Source: Thalassospira tepidiphila MCCC 1A03514 (GTDB lineage: Bacteria; Pseudomonadota; Alphaproteobacteria; Rhodospirillales; Thalassospiraceae). Taken from it: a stretch of DNA of 64,000 nucleotides. Below the pieces are notes generated by a model that saw only the letters and a list, made by a program, of their open reading frames with translations, was not told the origin of the DNA and searched no databases. The position numbers were made by a program, and so were the translations under genes. This document shows, piece by piece, positions 8,659 to 15,497 of this stretch (position 1 is the stretch's first letter; each line of letters starts with the position of its first letter). The DNA is taken from assembly GCF_001662875.1 (NCBI RefSeq), contig NZ_JPVZ01000007.1:124001-188000 (forward strand), read 5' to 3'.

Positions 8659-10182
8659 ATGGTGAAATCGCAAAAGGCAGTGACTGAGGACAAGGCAACC
8701 GACGGGGCAGATATCACCCAGTTGCGCGCCCGTTTTCAAAAGGCGATGGAACGCCGGCGCAATTGGCTGTCGCATTGGCAGGATTGCTATGAATTCGCCT
8801 TGCCACAGCGCAATGCGGCAGCCAGCAACCAGACCAATGGCGGCAAGCGCCTTGATCGGGTGTTTGACGCAACCGCATCGGACGCGGTCGAACAGCTTGC
8901 CGCCAGCCTGATGGCCGAAATCACCCCGCCGGGTGGTGGCTGGTTTGAGTTGGAACCCGGCGGCAATGTCGCCAATGCGGATCGGCAGGCCCTGACCGAG
9001 CAGCTTGGCCGGGCCGTTCGGATTTTGCAGGGGCATTTTGATCGCTCCAACTTTGCGGTCGAAATGCATCAGGCGTTTCTGGATCTGGTCACCGCCGGAA
9101 CCGCGTGCTTGCGTCTTGAAAAGGCCGATCTGCACAGCCCGTCTGCTTTGCGCTTTACCGCCGTGCCGTTGCGCGATCTGGCATTTGAAGAACGATCGGA
9201 TGGCAAGATGGATGCGGTGTTTCGCAAACTGGCGCTTACCCGCGCGGAAATCCTTGCAACCTGGCCGGGGGCAAAGGGCTTTGCCGATGATGATCGCGAT
9301 GACAAGGACGCCCCGAAACGCTTCACCGTGATCGAGGCCGTGCTTCCGGCAACGGATCACAAAACCGGCTATGAGCTGTGTGTGTTTCGCGAAGACGGTG
9401 ACGCCAATACCAATGATCTGATCTATCGCGACCGCTTTGATGTGTCGCCCTATATCGCCTTTCGCTGGATGAAGGCACCGGGCGAGATTTATGGCCGCTC
9501 CCCGGTGATGAAGGCGCTGCCCGATATCAAGACTGCCAATAAGGTGGTGGAGTTGGTGCTGAAAAACGCCTCGATTGCCGTTACCGGCATCTGGCAGGCC
9601 GATGATGACGGCGTTCTGAACCCGGCAACGATCCGCCTTGTACCCGGCAGCATCATCCCGAAGGCCGTTGGATCGGCGGGGCTCAAACCGCTTGAGGCCC
9701 CCGGTCGGTTTGATGTGTCTGACCTTGTTCTTTCTGATCTGCGCGATCGCATTCGGCGCTGCTTGCTGGCTGATCGCCTGGGCCAAACTGATCAACCGGG
9801 CATGACCGCGACCGAGGTGCTTGAACGTGCATCGGAAAACGCCCGGCTTCTGGGTGCAACCTATGGCCGGTTGCAGGCGGAATTGCTCTATCCGCTGATC
9901 CGCCGTGCGCTTTATATCCTGACCCAAACCGGGGAGCTTCCCGACATCCCGCTGGATGGCGATGTTGTGGTGCTGCGTCATGCGGCCCCGCTCGCACAAC
10001 TGCCTAAACGGGTACAGGCGGGCCAGGCGCTTGATTGGCTGTCGCGGATTGCCGCCCTTGGCCCGGATGCCTTGGCGGAGGTCGATTTGCCCGTCATGGT
10101 CCGCTGGCTTGCCGATCAGTTTGGCGTGCCGGATCATCTCTTGCGGCCAAGCCTGCCACCCGAAATCACGGAGGCCGTGTGA
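8659..10182 (+). CDS. Head-to-tail connector (portal) protein, podovirus type
   Basis: A 507-residue protein of the bacteriophage head-to-tail connector family (T7 gp8-like). Hallmarks are the N-terminal RNWLSHWQDCYEFALPQR, DRVFDATASDAVEQLAASLMAEITPPGGGWFEL, and the later WMKAPGEIYGRSPVMKALPDIKT and TATEVLERASENARLLG segments. Twelve copies of such proteins form the ring through which DNA enters the capsid and to which the tail attaches. Length is normal for the family and no lesion is visible. The gene ends in a TGATG overlap with the next gene. Confidence 0.92.
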   Translation: MVKSQKAVTEDKATDGADITQLRARFQKAMERRRNWLSHWQDCYEFALPQRNAAASNQTNGGKRLDRVFDATASDAVEQLAASLMAEITPPGGGWFELEPGGNVANADRQALTEQLGRAVRILQGHFDRSNFAVEMHQAFLDLVTAGTACLRLEKADLHSPSALRFTAVPLRDLAFEERSDGKMDAVFRKLALTRAEILATWPGAKGFADDDRDDKDAPKRFTVIEAVLPATDHKTGYELCVFREDGDANTNDLIYRDRFDVSPYIAFRWMKAPGEIYGRSPVMKALPDIKTANKVVELVLKNASIAVTGIWQADDDGVLNPATIRLVPGSIIPKAVGSAGLKPLEAPGRFDVSDLVLSDLRDRIRRCLLADRLGQTDQPGMTATEVLERASENARLLGATYGRLQAELLYPLIRRALYILTQTGELPDIPLDGDVVVLRHAAPLAQLPKRVQAGQALDWLSRIAALGPDALAEVDLPVMVRWLADQFGVPDHLLRPSLPPEITEAV

Positions 10183-10427
10183 TGGTTGAGAACGGATGGG
10201 ACTGGTTCGAGGCCGAGAACGAGACGCTTTCGGAAAACGGCAGTGACCATTGGCAGGCCTGTTTTGATAGCGACGCCGGGGCAAAGGTACTGGCCGATCT
10301 TGAACGCCATTTCCTGCACAGCGCGCTTGGGCCGGATGCCAGCACTGCGGCGATCTGGATGCGCGAAGGGAAGCGCGCGCTGGTGCTGCATATCAAACGA
10401 TTGGCTGAGCGTTCCGCCGCAGATTGA
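10182..10427 (+). CDS. Bbp19-like small phage protein
   Basis: An 81-residue protein that starts inside the portal stop codon, so it is translationally coupled. Its core (FDSDAGAKVLADLERHFLHS ... ASTAAIWMREGKRALVLHIKRL) resembles the small Bbp19-type domain found between portal and scaffold genes in BPP-1-like podoviruses; function unknown. The stop codon touches the first base of the palindromic repeat that follows. Confidence 0.6.
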   Translation: MVENGWDWFEAENETLSENGSDHWQACFDSDAGAKVLADLERHFLHSALGPDASTAAIWMREGKRALVLHIKRLAERSAAD

Positions 10428-10501
10428 TCCCCGCCTGCGCGGGGATGACGGTACCGAAAACAGCTGCATGGGACGGACGTCATCCCGGCGCAGGCGGGGA
10501 T
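10427..10501. repeat. BIME-like inverted pair of palindromic repeats, copy 2
   Basis: Same architecture as 8294-8365: ATCCCCGCCTGCGCGGGGAT, a 30-base spacer close to that of copy 1 (shared GACGGT, GAAAACAG, GCATGG, GACGTCAT), then the inverted unit. It fills most of the gap between the Bbp19-like and scaffold genes. Confidence 0.8.
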
Positions 10502-10554
10502 CCCGAGCCACATCTACCAAACCTAAGTTTGACCCCAATAAGCGGAGTGTTCGC

Positions 10555-11205
10555 ATGACAACCGAACCCGACCTTCTCGTAGCCGAAACCGAGACGCCGA
10601 AAATCCCGGAAGCAGCAGAAACAGCCGAGCTGCCTGATACCGAAACGCCAGCGCCCGAAACCGAACTTGATCCCGCAGCCCTCGCCGATCTGGTCCCCGA
10701 AACACCGGACGCCTACGCAATCACGCTTGCAGATGGCATGGAAGATATTGATACGGATTTAAACCAGCGCCTGCATGCGGCAGGCTTCAGCAACGCGCAG
10801 GCTCAGCTGGTTTATGATCTCGCGGGGGAGGTTCTTTCACCGCTTCTCGGCGATCTTGATCAGGCGGCCCAGCGCGCCACGGATCGCGCGGCGTTGGCTG
10901 CCGAGTTTGGCGGGGCTGAAAGCTGGAAAAAGCTGGCGCCGAAAATCGAAAGCTGGGGCAAGGCCAACCTGCCCGAGGCCGCCTTTGAAACGCTTTGTCA
11001 AAGTGCCGATGGCGTGCGTGCCATGCATCGCATGATGACCCATGGCGATGAGGCAGCCCTTGGCAAGACTGACGGCGGGGCGGGGGAGACAGGTCTTCGC
11101 TCCGAAATCCGACGCAAGATGAATGATCCGTGCTATTGGCGGGATCGCGATCCAACGCTGGTTGCCGAAGTGCAGGCGGATTTTGCCAGGCTTTCCGGTG
11201 GGTAG
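10555..11205 (+). CDS. Capsid assembly scaffolding protein (T7 gp9-like)
   Basis: A 216-residue acidic protein. Residues 1-60 are very rich in Glu, Pro and Thr and probably disordered. The middle (YAITLADGMEDIDTDLNQRL ... AQAQLVYDLAGEVLSPLL) and the C-terminal RSEIRRKMNDPCYWRDRDP segment fit podovirus scaffold proteins, which guide capsid assembly and then leave the prohead. Its position between connector and major capsid genes agrees. The ATG at 10555 was chosen because the longer frame runs through the palindromic repeat. Confidence 0.75.
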   Translation: MTTEPDLLVAETETPKIPEAAETAELPDTETPAPETELDPAALADLVPETPDAYAITLADGMEDIDTDLNQRLHAAGFSNAQAQLVYDLAGEVLSPLLGDLDQAAQRATDRAALAAEFGGAESWKKLAPKIESWGKANLPEAAFETLCQSADGVRAMHRMMTHGDEAALGKTDGGAGETGLRSEIRRKMNDPCYWRDRDPTLVAEVQADFARLSGG

Positions 11206-11211
11206 CTTGAC

Positions 11212-11340
11212 CTAGAACAGCTTGTCGGCACGGTCGATGACCGCGTTGACATAGTCCGGGATCGGGGTCAGCGGCAAAAGGAAATAGCCCGCAATCCCCA
11301 GCCCGATCAGGCTGAACACAAGCAAAACCGAATTCTTCAC
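11212..11340 (-). CDS. Possible small membrane protein antisense to the phage island
   Basis: A 42-residue GTG-initiated frame with one strong hydrophobic helix (SVLLVFSLIGLGIAGYFLLP) and an amphipathic tail (IPDYVNAVIDRADKLF). It lies head-on to the island genes in the 414-bp gap between scaffold and capsid. The ribosome site is weak (AAAGAG). The helix and clean tail look protein-like, but it could be chance. The rest of the gap (11341-11619) shows only the capsid ribosome site AAGGGGA. Confidence 0.4.
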   Translation of the reverse strand: MKNSVLLVFSLIGLGIAGYFLLPLTPIPDYVNAVIDRADKLF

Positions 11341-11619
11341 GGCAGATACTCTTTTTCTTTGTTTTCTTGTTTGTCTTGGACCGGACCGCGCAGAAAAGCC
11401 CGTCGGGTGCAACAGGTCGGGGCAAATCAAGCGCGTGTCCTACGGAACCTCGATGGATGAGGTTTCCTGTAACAGCGCTCTTAAAACACCAAACCTTGGC
11501 CGGAAAATGACCGGTTTTGGGGCAATTGTGGCACTGGCCTTTTTGGGCAGCGCAATTGAACCCCGGCGGCTGCCTGCAATCACGACGAAATCATATCTGA
11601 AACAAGGGGATAAAAGGCG

Positions 11620-12435
11620 ATGACAACCACGATTGATCAAAGCTTCATCGACCATTTTCAGGCCGATGTGCATCAGGCCTATCAACGCATGGGATCAAAA
11701 CTGCGCAACACGGTGCGGGTGAAAAACGCCATCAAGGGCGCGACCACGGTTTTCCAGAAAGTCGGCAAGGGCACGGCGACCACCAAGGCCCGCCATGGCA
11801 AGGTGCCGGTGATGAATGTCGATCACGAGGCGGTCCGGTGTGACCTGCGCGATTACTATGCCGGTGACTGGGTCGATGCGCTTGATGAGCTTAAAATCAA
11901 CCATGATGAAAAAATGGTTCTGGCCAATGCCGGGGCCTATGCGCTTGGTCGCAAGACCGACGAGCTGATCATCAATGCGCTGGTCGGCGCCGATGATGTC
12001 GTGCCTGACAATACCGAGGGCATGACGCTTGATAAGGTCATGATGGCGTTCGAAGGCCTTGGCGATCGCGATGTTCCCGATGACGGGCAGCGTTATGCGA
12101 TTGTTGGCTGGAAACAGTGGTCGGAACTTCTCCTGATCGATGAATTCTCACGATCTGACTATATCGGCGATGAAGACCTGCCGTGGAAGGGCACACAGGC
12201 CAAACGCTGGCTCGGAACGCTTTGGATGCCCCATTCCGGCCTGCCGGTCGCCTCGGGCATCCGATCCTGCTTCTGGTATCACCGCACCGCGATTGGCCAC
12301 GCCATCGGTTCGGACGTTCAGTCCGACATCACCTGGCACGGCGATCACGCGGCCCACTTTGTCAACAACTCCATGAGCCAGGGTGCCACGCTGATTGATG
12401 GCGATGGTGTCACCTGCATCAAGGCGCAGGAATAA
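11620..12435 (+). CDS. Major capsid protein, podovirus type
   Basis: A 271-residue protein placed directly after the scaffold. It contains features of a podovirus coat family: VKGATTVFQKVGKG-like N-terminal segment, DRRDYYAGDWVDALDELKIN-like centre (here CDLRDYYAGDWVDALDEL) and a C-terminal IGHAIGSDVQSDITWHGDHAA. Coat subunits of this kind adopt the HK97 fold and build the icosahedral head. Length is at the short end, as in BPP-1-like phages. No signs of decay. Confidence 0.82.
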   Translation: MTTTIDQSFIDHFQADVHQAYQRMGSKLRNTVRVKNAIKGATTVFQKVGKGTATTKARHGKVPVMNVDHEAVRCDLRDYYAGDWVDALDELKINHDEKMVLANAGAYALGRKTDELIINALVGADDVVPDNTEGMTLDKVMMAFEGLGDRDVPDDGQRYAIVGWKQWSELLLIDEFSRSDYIGDEDLPWKGTQAKRWLGTLWMPHSGLPVASGIRSCFWYHRTAIGHAIGSDVQSDITWHGDHAAHFVNNSMSQGATLIDGDGVTCIKAQE

Positions 12436-12473
12436 GTCCCACACCCGATTTTTCCCGAACCAAGGAGACCCAA

Positions 12474-12749
12474 ATGGCAGAAGGTTTCAAAGCCAGAAAC
12501 CTCAGTGTTCTGGCATACGCCAACGGCTTTACGCTGTGGCACTACATCACCCCGGACGTCGCCGCCGACGTCGATACCGCCGATTACTTCCTTGAGGCCC
12601 GCGACATGCTGCGCGTCGGCGATTTCATCATCGCCAACACCAACCGCGACGCGACAATGTCCGGCGGCCTGTTCGTCGTCGCAAGCTCCGGTGCAAACGG
12701 CGTCGATGTCCGCGACATGACGGCAATCGGCACCTCAAACACCGACTGA
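12474..12749 (+). CDS. Small head protein, candidate capsid decoration/cement protein
   Basis: A 91-residue protein with an AAGGAG ribosome site, immediately downstream of the capsid gene. It is beta-rich and acidic (TLWHYITPDVAADVDTADYF, MLRVGDFIIANTNRD, GGLFVVASSGANGVDV). Podoviruses of this type encode a small cement or decoration protein at this locus, so that role is likely by position; the sequence alone does not prove it. A terminator follows. Confidence 0.55.
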   Translation: MAEGFKARNLSVLAYANGFTLWHYITPDVAADVDTADYFLEARDMLRVGDFIIANTNRDATMSGGLFVVASSGANGVDVRDMTAIGTSNTD

Positions 12750-12792
12750 TCGCACACCCCCGATCCACCCTTTTCATCCTCCCTCAACCTCG

Positions 12793-12824
12793 CCCCGGTG
12801 ACTGATGTTGCCGGGGTTTCTTTT
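12793..12824 (+). terminator. Intrinsic terminator before tail-collar gene 1
   Basis: CCCCGG, a 12-base loop, CCGGGG, then TTTCTTTT. It lies 21 bases before the next start codon. Confidence 0.65.
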
Positions 12825-12844
12825 GACCAGAACAAGGATTGTTT

Positions 12845-13387
12845 ATGTGTAACTGCAACAAGATTACCATCTGCACCGAGTTTGATGCCGCTCAGATCGC
12901 CGGTCTTCAGGTGCCGATTGCCTCAATTCATGCCTTTGCCACCCAGACCGTGCCGGCCGATTATCTGATCTGTGATGGTTCGGCTGTTTCCCGCGCAGAG
13001 TATGCCGAGCTTTTCGCTGCACTTGGCACAGTTTGGGGCGAAGGCGATGGCACCACGACCTTCAATATCCCTGATTTGCGCGGTGAGTTCCTGCGCGGCT
13101 TTGATGCTGGCCGCGGTGTGGATGCGGGGCGTGTGTTCGCGTCAGAGCAGGAGGGGGCTTTTCAGGAACACCAGCACAAAAAAGGTATGGCGGAAGATGG
13201 AACTAATCTGTTCGTTTACGGTGCATCGCAAGATGACTTGCCCGGTGCAGCCTCTGGCACAACTGATGGGGACGGTCCGCCTATCACATATCAGGGCCTC
13301 ACTTCAGTAGAAGGCGGTGACGAAACTCGCCCGCGTAACGTGGCCGTGACTTACGCGATCAAGGCAATCCACCCTGCGAGCAACTGA
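12845..13387 (+). CDS. Tail-collar domain protein 1
   Basis: A 180-residue phage tail-collar domain protein. The conserved collar core is clear (YLICDGSAVSRAEYAELFAA, TTTFNIPDLRGEFLRGFDAG) and the chain ends in ETRPRNVAVTYAIKAI, the usual closing strand. Such proteins form trimeric fibre tips or collars used for host recognition. The N-terminal 30 residues (MCNCNKITICTEFDAAQ) are Cys-rich and differ from the two following paralogues. I used the ATG at 12845, six bases after AAGGA; an in-frame TTG at 12839 is too close to it. Confidence 0.85.
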   Translation: MCNCNKITICTEFDAAQIAGLQVPIASIHAFATQTVPADYLICDGSAVSRAEYAELFAALGTVWGEGDGTTTFNIPDLRGEFLRGFDAGRGVDAGRVFASEQEGAFQEHQHKKGMAEDGTNLFVYGASQDDLPGAASGTTDGDGPPITYQGLTSVEGGDETRPRNVAVTYAIKAIHPASN

Positions 13388-13422
13388 GTAAGACCCGCAA
13401 CCAATCCACATCATTTCAAACG

Positions 13423-13456
13423 CCCTGGCAGCATCCGCTGCCGGGGTTTCTTTTTC
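13423..13456 (+). terminator. Intrinsic terminator before tail-collar gene 2
   Basis: CCCTGGCAGC-ATCC-GCTGCCGGGG stem-loop then TTTCTTTTTCT, ending 19 bases before the next ATG. Confidence 0.75.
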
Positions 13457-13475
13457 TCAACCAAGGAGACTGCTT

Positions 13476-14093
13476 ATGCAGGGTAATACCCCGGTCGAAT
13501 GTGAAGTTCTGAACGTTATTCAGGGTGCAGGTATCTGGCCTGATTGCGATGATAAAACCCAGCTCTTGCAGGCCATCGAAGCGCTGATTGCAGGCGGTGG
13601 TTCTGGTGGTGGCGGTGTCGTGGCTGGCAGTGAAATCGGTTCGGTTTCGGCTTTCGCGATGCCAACCCCGCCAACTGGTTGGCTGGTCTGTGATGGTTCA
13701 GCGATCTCACGCACCGAGTATGCCGATCTGTTCGCAACCATTGGCACGCTTTGGGGGGCTGGTGATGAGGTGTCTACCTTTAACCTCCCCGATCTGCGCG
13801 GCGAATTCCTGCGTGGTTTTGACGCTGGTCGCGGTGTCGATGAGGGTCGCGTTTTCGGTTCATTTCAAGGCGATCAGATGCAAGGGCACGAGCATAATCT
13901 TGGTGAATTGTCCTCTCGCTATTACCTCGGCAACAACTCAGATATCGGTGGTCCAGAGTCCAGAGGTCCACACCCAACTTTGGGGATTATTTCTGATGGT
14001 GTGAACGGCGAGCCGAGGATTGGCATAGAAACCCGACCCCGCAACATTACCATGACCTATGCGATCAAGGCCTTCTATCCAACGTCTGCATAA
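13476..14093 (+). CDS. Tail-collar domain protein 2
   Basis: A 205-residue paralogue of the preceding gene. Residues 1-40 (PVECEVLNVIQGAGIWPD, TQLLQAIEALIA) form a small N-terminal module, followed by a glycine linker (GGGSGGGG), then the collar domain (WLVCDGSAISRTEYADLFAT, STFNLPDLRGEFLRGFDAGR) and a divergent tip ending ETRPRNITMTYAIKAF. The collar core is very close to that of protein 1, while the segment between core and closing strand is unrelated, the pattern expected of receptor-binding tips. Confidence 0.87.
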   Translation: MQGNTPVECEVLNVIQGAGIWPDCDDKTQLLQAIEALIAGGGSGGGGVVAGSEIGSVSAFAMPTPPTGWLVCDGSAISRTEYADLFATIGTLWGAGDEVSTFNLPDLRGEFLRGFDAGRGVDEGRVFGSFQGDQMQGHEHNLGELSSRYYLGNNSDIGGPESRGPHPTLGIISDGVNGEPRIGIETRPRNITMTYAIKAFYPTSA

Positions 14094-14116
14094 GTCTCTC
14101 AGTCAAACCCGATATC

Positions 14117-14150
14117 CCCGGCAGACCTTGTTTGCCGGGTTTCTTTTTTT
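14117..14150 (+). terminator. Intrinsic terminator before tail-collar gene 3
   Basis: CCCGGCA, 9-base loop, TGCCGGG, then TTTCTTTTTTT. It ends 20 bases before the next ATG. Confidence 0.75.
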
Positions 14151-14170
14151 GTCCAAAATGGAGAATTCGT

Positions 14171-14761
14171 ATGCAGTGTTTGAGCCCGGTTGAAAGTGAA
14201 GTTCTCAATGTCGTTCTGGCAGCCGAAATTGTTCCGGATCGCATGGACGATACCCAGCTGTTGCAGGCACTTGAGAGCCTGTTTGGCGGGGGTGGCTCCG
14301 GTGGCGGTTCCCTGCCGGTTGCGACCATCCTGCCGTTTGCCGGTTCGGTGGCACCGGAAGGGTTTATGATCTGTGACGGTGCGGAACTTCTGGCGGCGGA
14401 CTATGCCGATCTGTTTACCGCGATTGGCACGATCTATGGTGTCGGTCAGGCTGCTGGCAGTTTCAAACTGCCGGATCTGCGCGGTCGTGCACCGATTGGT
14501 GCCGGTCAGGGCGATGGTCTGACGGATCGTGTGATCGGTGCTGTCGATGGTGAAGAAGCTCATCAGCTTACGATTGATGAGATGCCAAGTCATAACCACA
14601 ACAATGCACTGGTTGGTGCCACACAGCAGCTGTTCGGCATGGTGAATGATCCCAAGTACCATAATAGCGGTCCATTCGGCCAACTGGAATCCGACGGCGG
14701 CGACCAACCGCACAACAACATGCAGCCGTTCCTGGTGGTGAATTACATCATCAAGGTTTGA
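14171..14761 (+). CDS. Tail-collar domain protein 3
   Basis: A 196-residue collar protein with the same N-terminal module and linker as protein 2 (PVESEVLNVVLAAEIVPD, TQLLQALESLFGGGGSGGG) but a different collar type: after FKLPDLRGRAPIGAGQG it carries HQLTIDEMPSHNHNNALVG and ends in MQPFLVVNYIIKV, like microcystin-dependent/MdpB-type collar proteins. So the array mixes one shared base with two classes of tip. The start at 14171 follows ATGGAGA; the longer frame from 14132 lacks a ribosome site. Confidence 0.85.
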   Translation: MQCLSPVESEVLNVVLAAEIVPDRMDDTQLLQALESLFGGGGSGGGSLPVATILPFAGSVAPEGFMICDGAELLAADYADLFTAIGTIYGVGQAAGSFKLPDLRGRAPIGAGQGDGLTDRVIGAVDGEEAHQLTIDEMPSHNHNNALVGATQQLFGMVNDPKYHNSGPFGQLESDGGDQPHNNMQPFLVVNYIIKV

Positions 14762-14783
14762 TTGCTGCGAACAAGAACCTTTG

Positions 14784-14812
14784 CGGGGTCCGGGTTTCCG
14801 GGCCCCGTTTTT
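14784..14812 (+). terminator. Intrinsic terminator before tail tubular gene A
   Basis: CGGGGTCCGG and CCGGGCCCCG arms (one mismatch) with a GTTT loop, then TTTTTG, ending 16 bases before the next ATG. Confidence 0.75.
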
Positions 14813-14827
14813 GTTTGGGGGGATGTG

Positions 14828-15406
14828 ATGGCGTTGAGTGATGTGGCGCTGTGTGCGCGGGCGTTGGTGATGATCGGGGCGGCGCCGATTTCGTCTTTTG
14901 AGGAAGACGTTGCCGAGGCCGAGATTGCCCGGATGCTTTATCCCGCCGTGCGCGATGGCATGCTGGCGGGCTATCCGTGGCGGTTTGCCGGGCGGGGTTG
15001 CTGGTTGTCGCGACTGGCCGGTGAGGATGTGGCGACATCGCCCAAGGATGGAAGCCATCTGTTTGCCTTGCCGCGGGACTTTATCCGCCTTCTGTCGCTT
15101 GAAAATGAAGGGGGCAAGATTGCCCGGTTTGAGTTGCGCGATCAGGCGGTTCTGGTCGCAAGCGATAGTGCGCATCTTTCTTATGTCGCGCGTTTGCCCG
15201 AGGGCAGCTTTCCGGCCTGGTTTGATATGGCCTTGATGGCGCGACTGGCAGCCGAGTTTTGCCTGCCGCTGACCGAAAGCAGCACACGCGCCGAGTACCT
15301 TTTCAAGCGGGCGGAGGATCAGTTGCGTGAAGCCAGACTTGCCGATGCGCAGCAATCGACCCCGCACGCGATTGATGATTTTTCCCTGATTTCTGCAAGG
15401 GGCTAG
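14828..15406 (+). CDS. Tail tubular protein A (T7 gp11-like)
   Basis: A 192-residue protein with the typical gp11-like opening ALSDVALCARALVMIGAAPISSFEED and the motif YPWRFA near residue 60, plus an acidic helix (EYLFKRAEDQLREARLADAQQS) near the end. In T7, twelve copies form the adaptor ring under the portal. The ATG at 14828 has GGGGGGA upstream. It is followed by a shortened copy of the palindromic repeat. Confidence 0.85.
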   Translation: MALSDVALCARALVMIGAAPISSFEEDVAEAEIARMLYPAVRDGMLAGYPWRFAGRGCWLSRLAGEDVATSPKDGSHLFALPRDFIRLLSLENEGGKIARFELRDQAVLVASDSAHLSYVARLPEGSFPAWFDMALMARLAAEFCLPLTESSTRAEYLFKRAEDQLREARLADAQQSTPHAIDDFSLISARG

Positions 15407-15432
15407 GGCGGACACGGAGCACGTCGCCGTAG

Positions 15433-15456
15433 ATCCCCGCCTGCGCGGGGATCCCG
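15433..15456. repeat. Shortened copy of the palindromic repeat, copy 3
   Basis: ATCCCCGCCTGCGCGGGGAT followed by CCCGATCCGCAAGC. The left flank (AGATCC) matches copy 1 on its left and the right flank (CCGAAC/TCCGCAAGC) matches copy 1 on its right, so it looks like a full unit that lost its middle, leaving one palindrome. Confidence 0.7.
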
Positions 15457-15497
15457 ATCCGCAAGCGTATCACCTTTATTCAATGAGGGAGTACCCC

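Noticed and set aside
8590-10284. 564-codon minus-strand frame opposite the portal gene
   Set aside because: It is a shadow of the portal gene: His/Arg/Gly-rich translation, no family motif and no ribosome site.
11435-11623. Plus-strand 62-codon frame before the capsid gene
   Set aside because: No ribosome site, odd composition and overlap with the capsid ribosome site; it is probably chance.
12845-14761. Diversity-generating retroelement acting on the collar genes
   Set aside because: No reverse transcriptase gene and no template/variable repeat pair with adenine-specific changes were seen.
8294-15456. Palindromic repeats as a CRISPR array
   Set aside because: The copies lie kilobases apart, are internally inverted pairs and have no regular spacers or cas genes.
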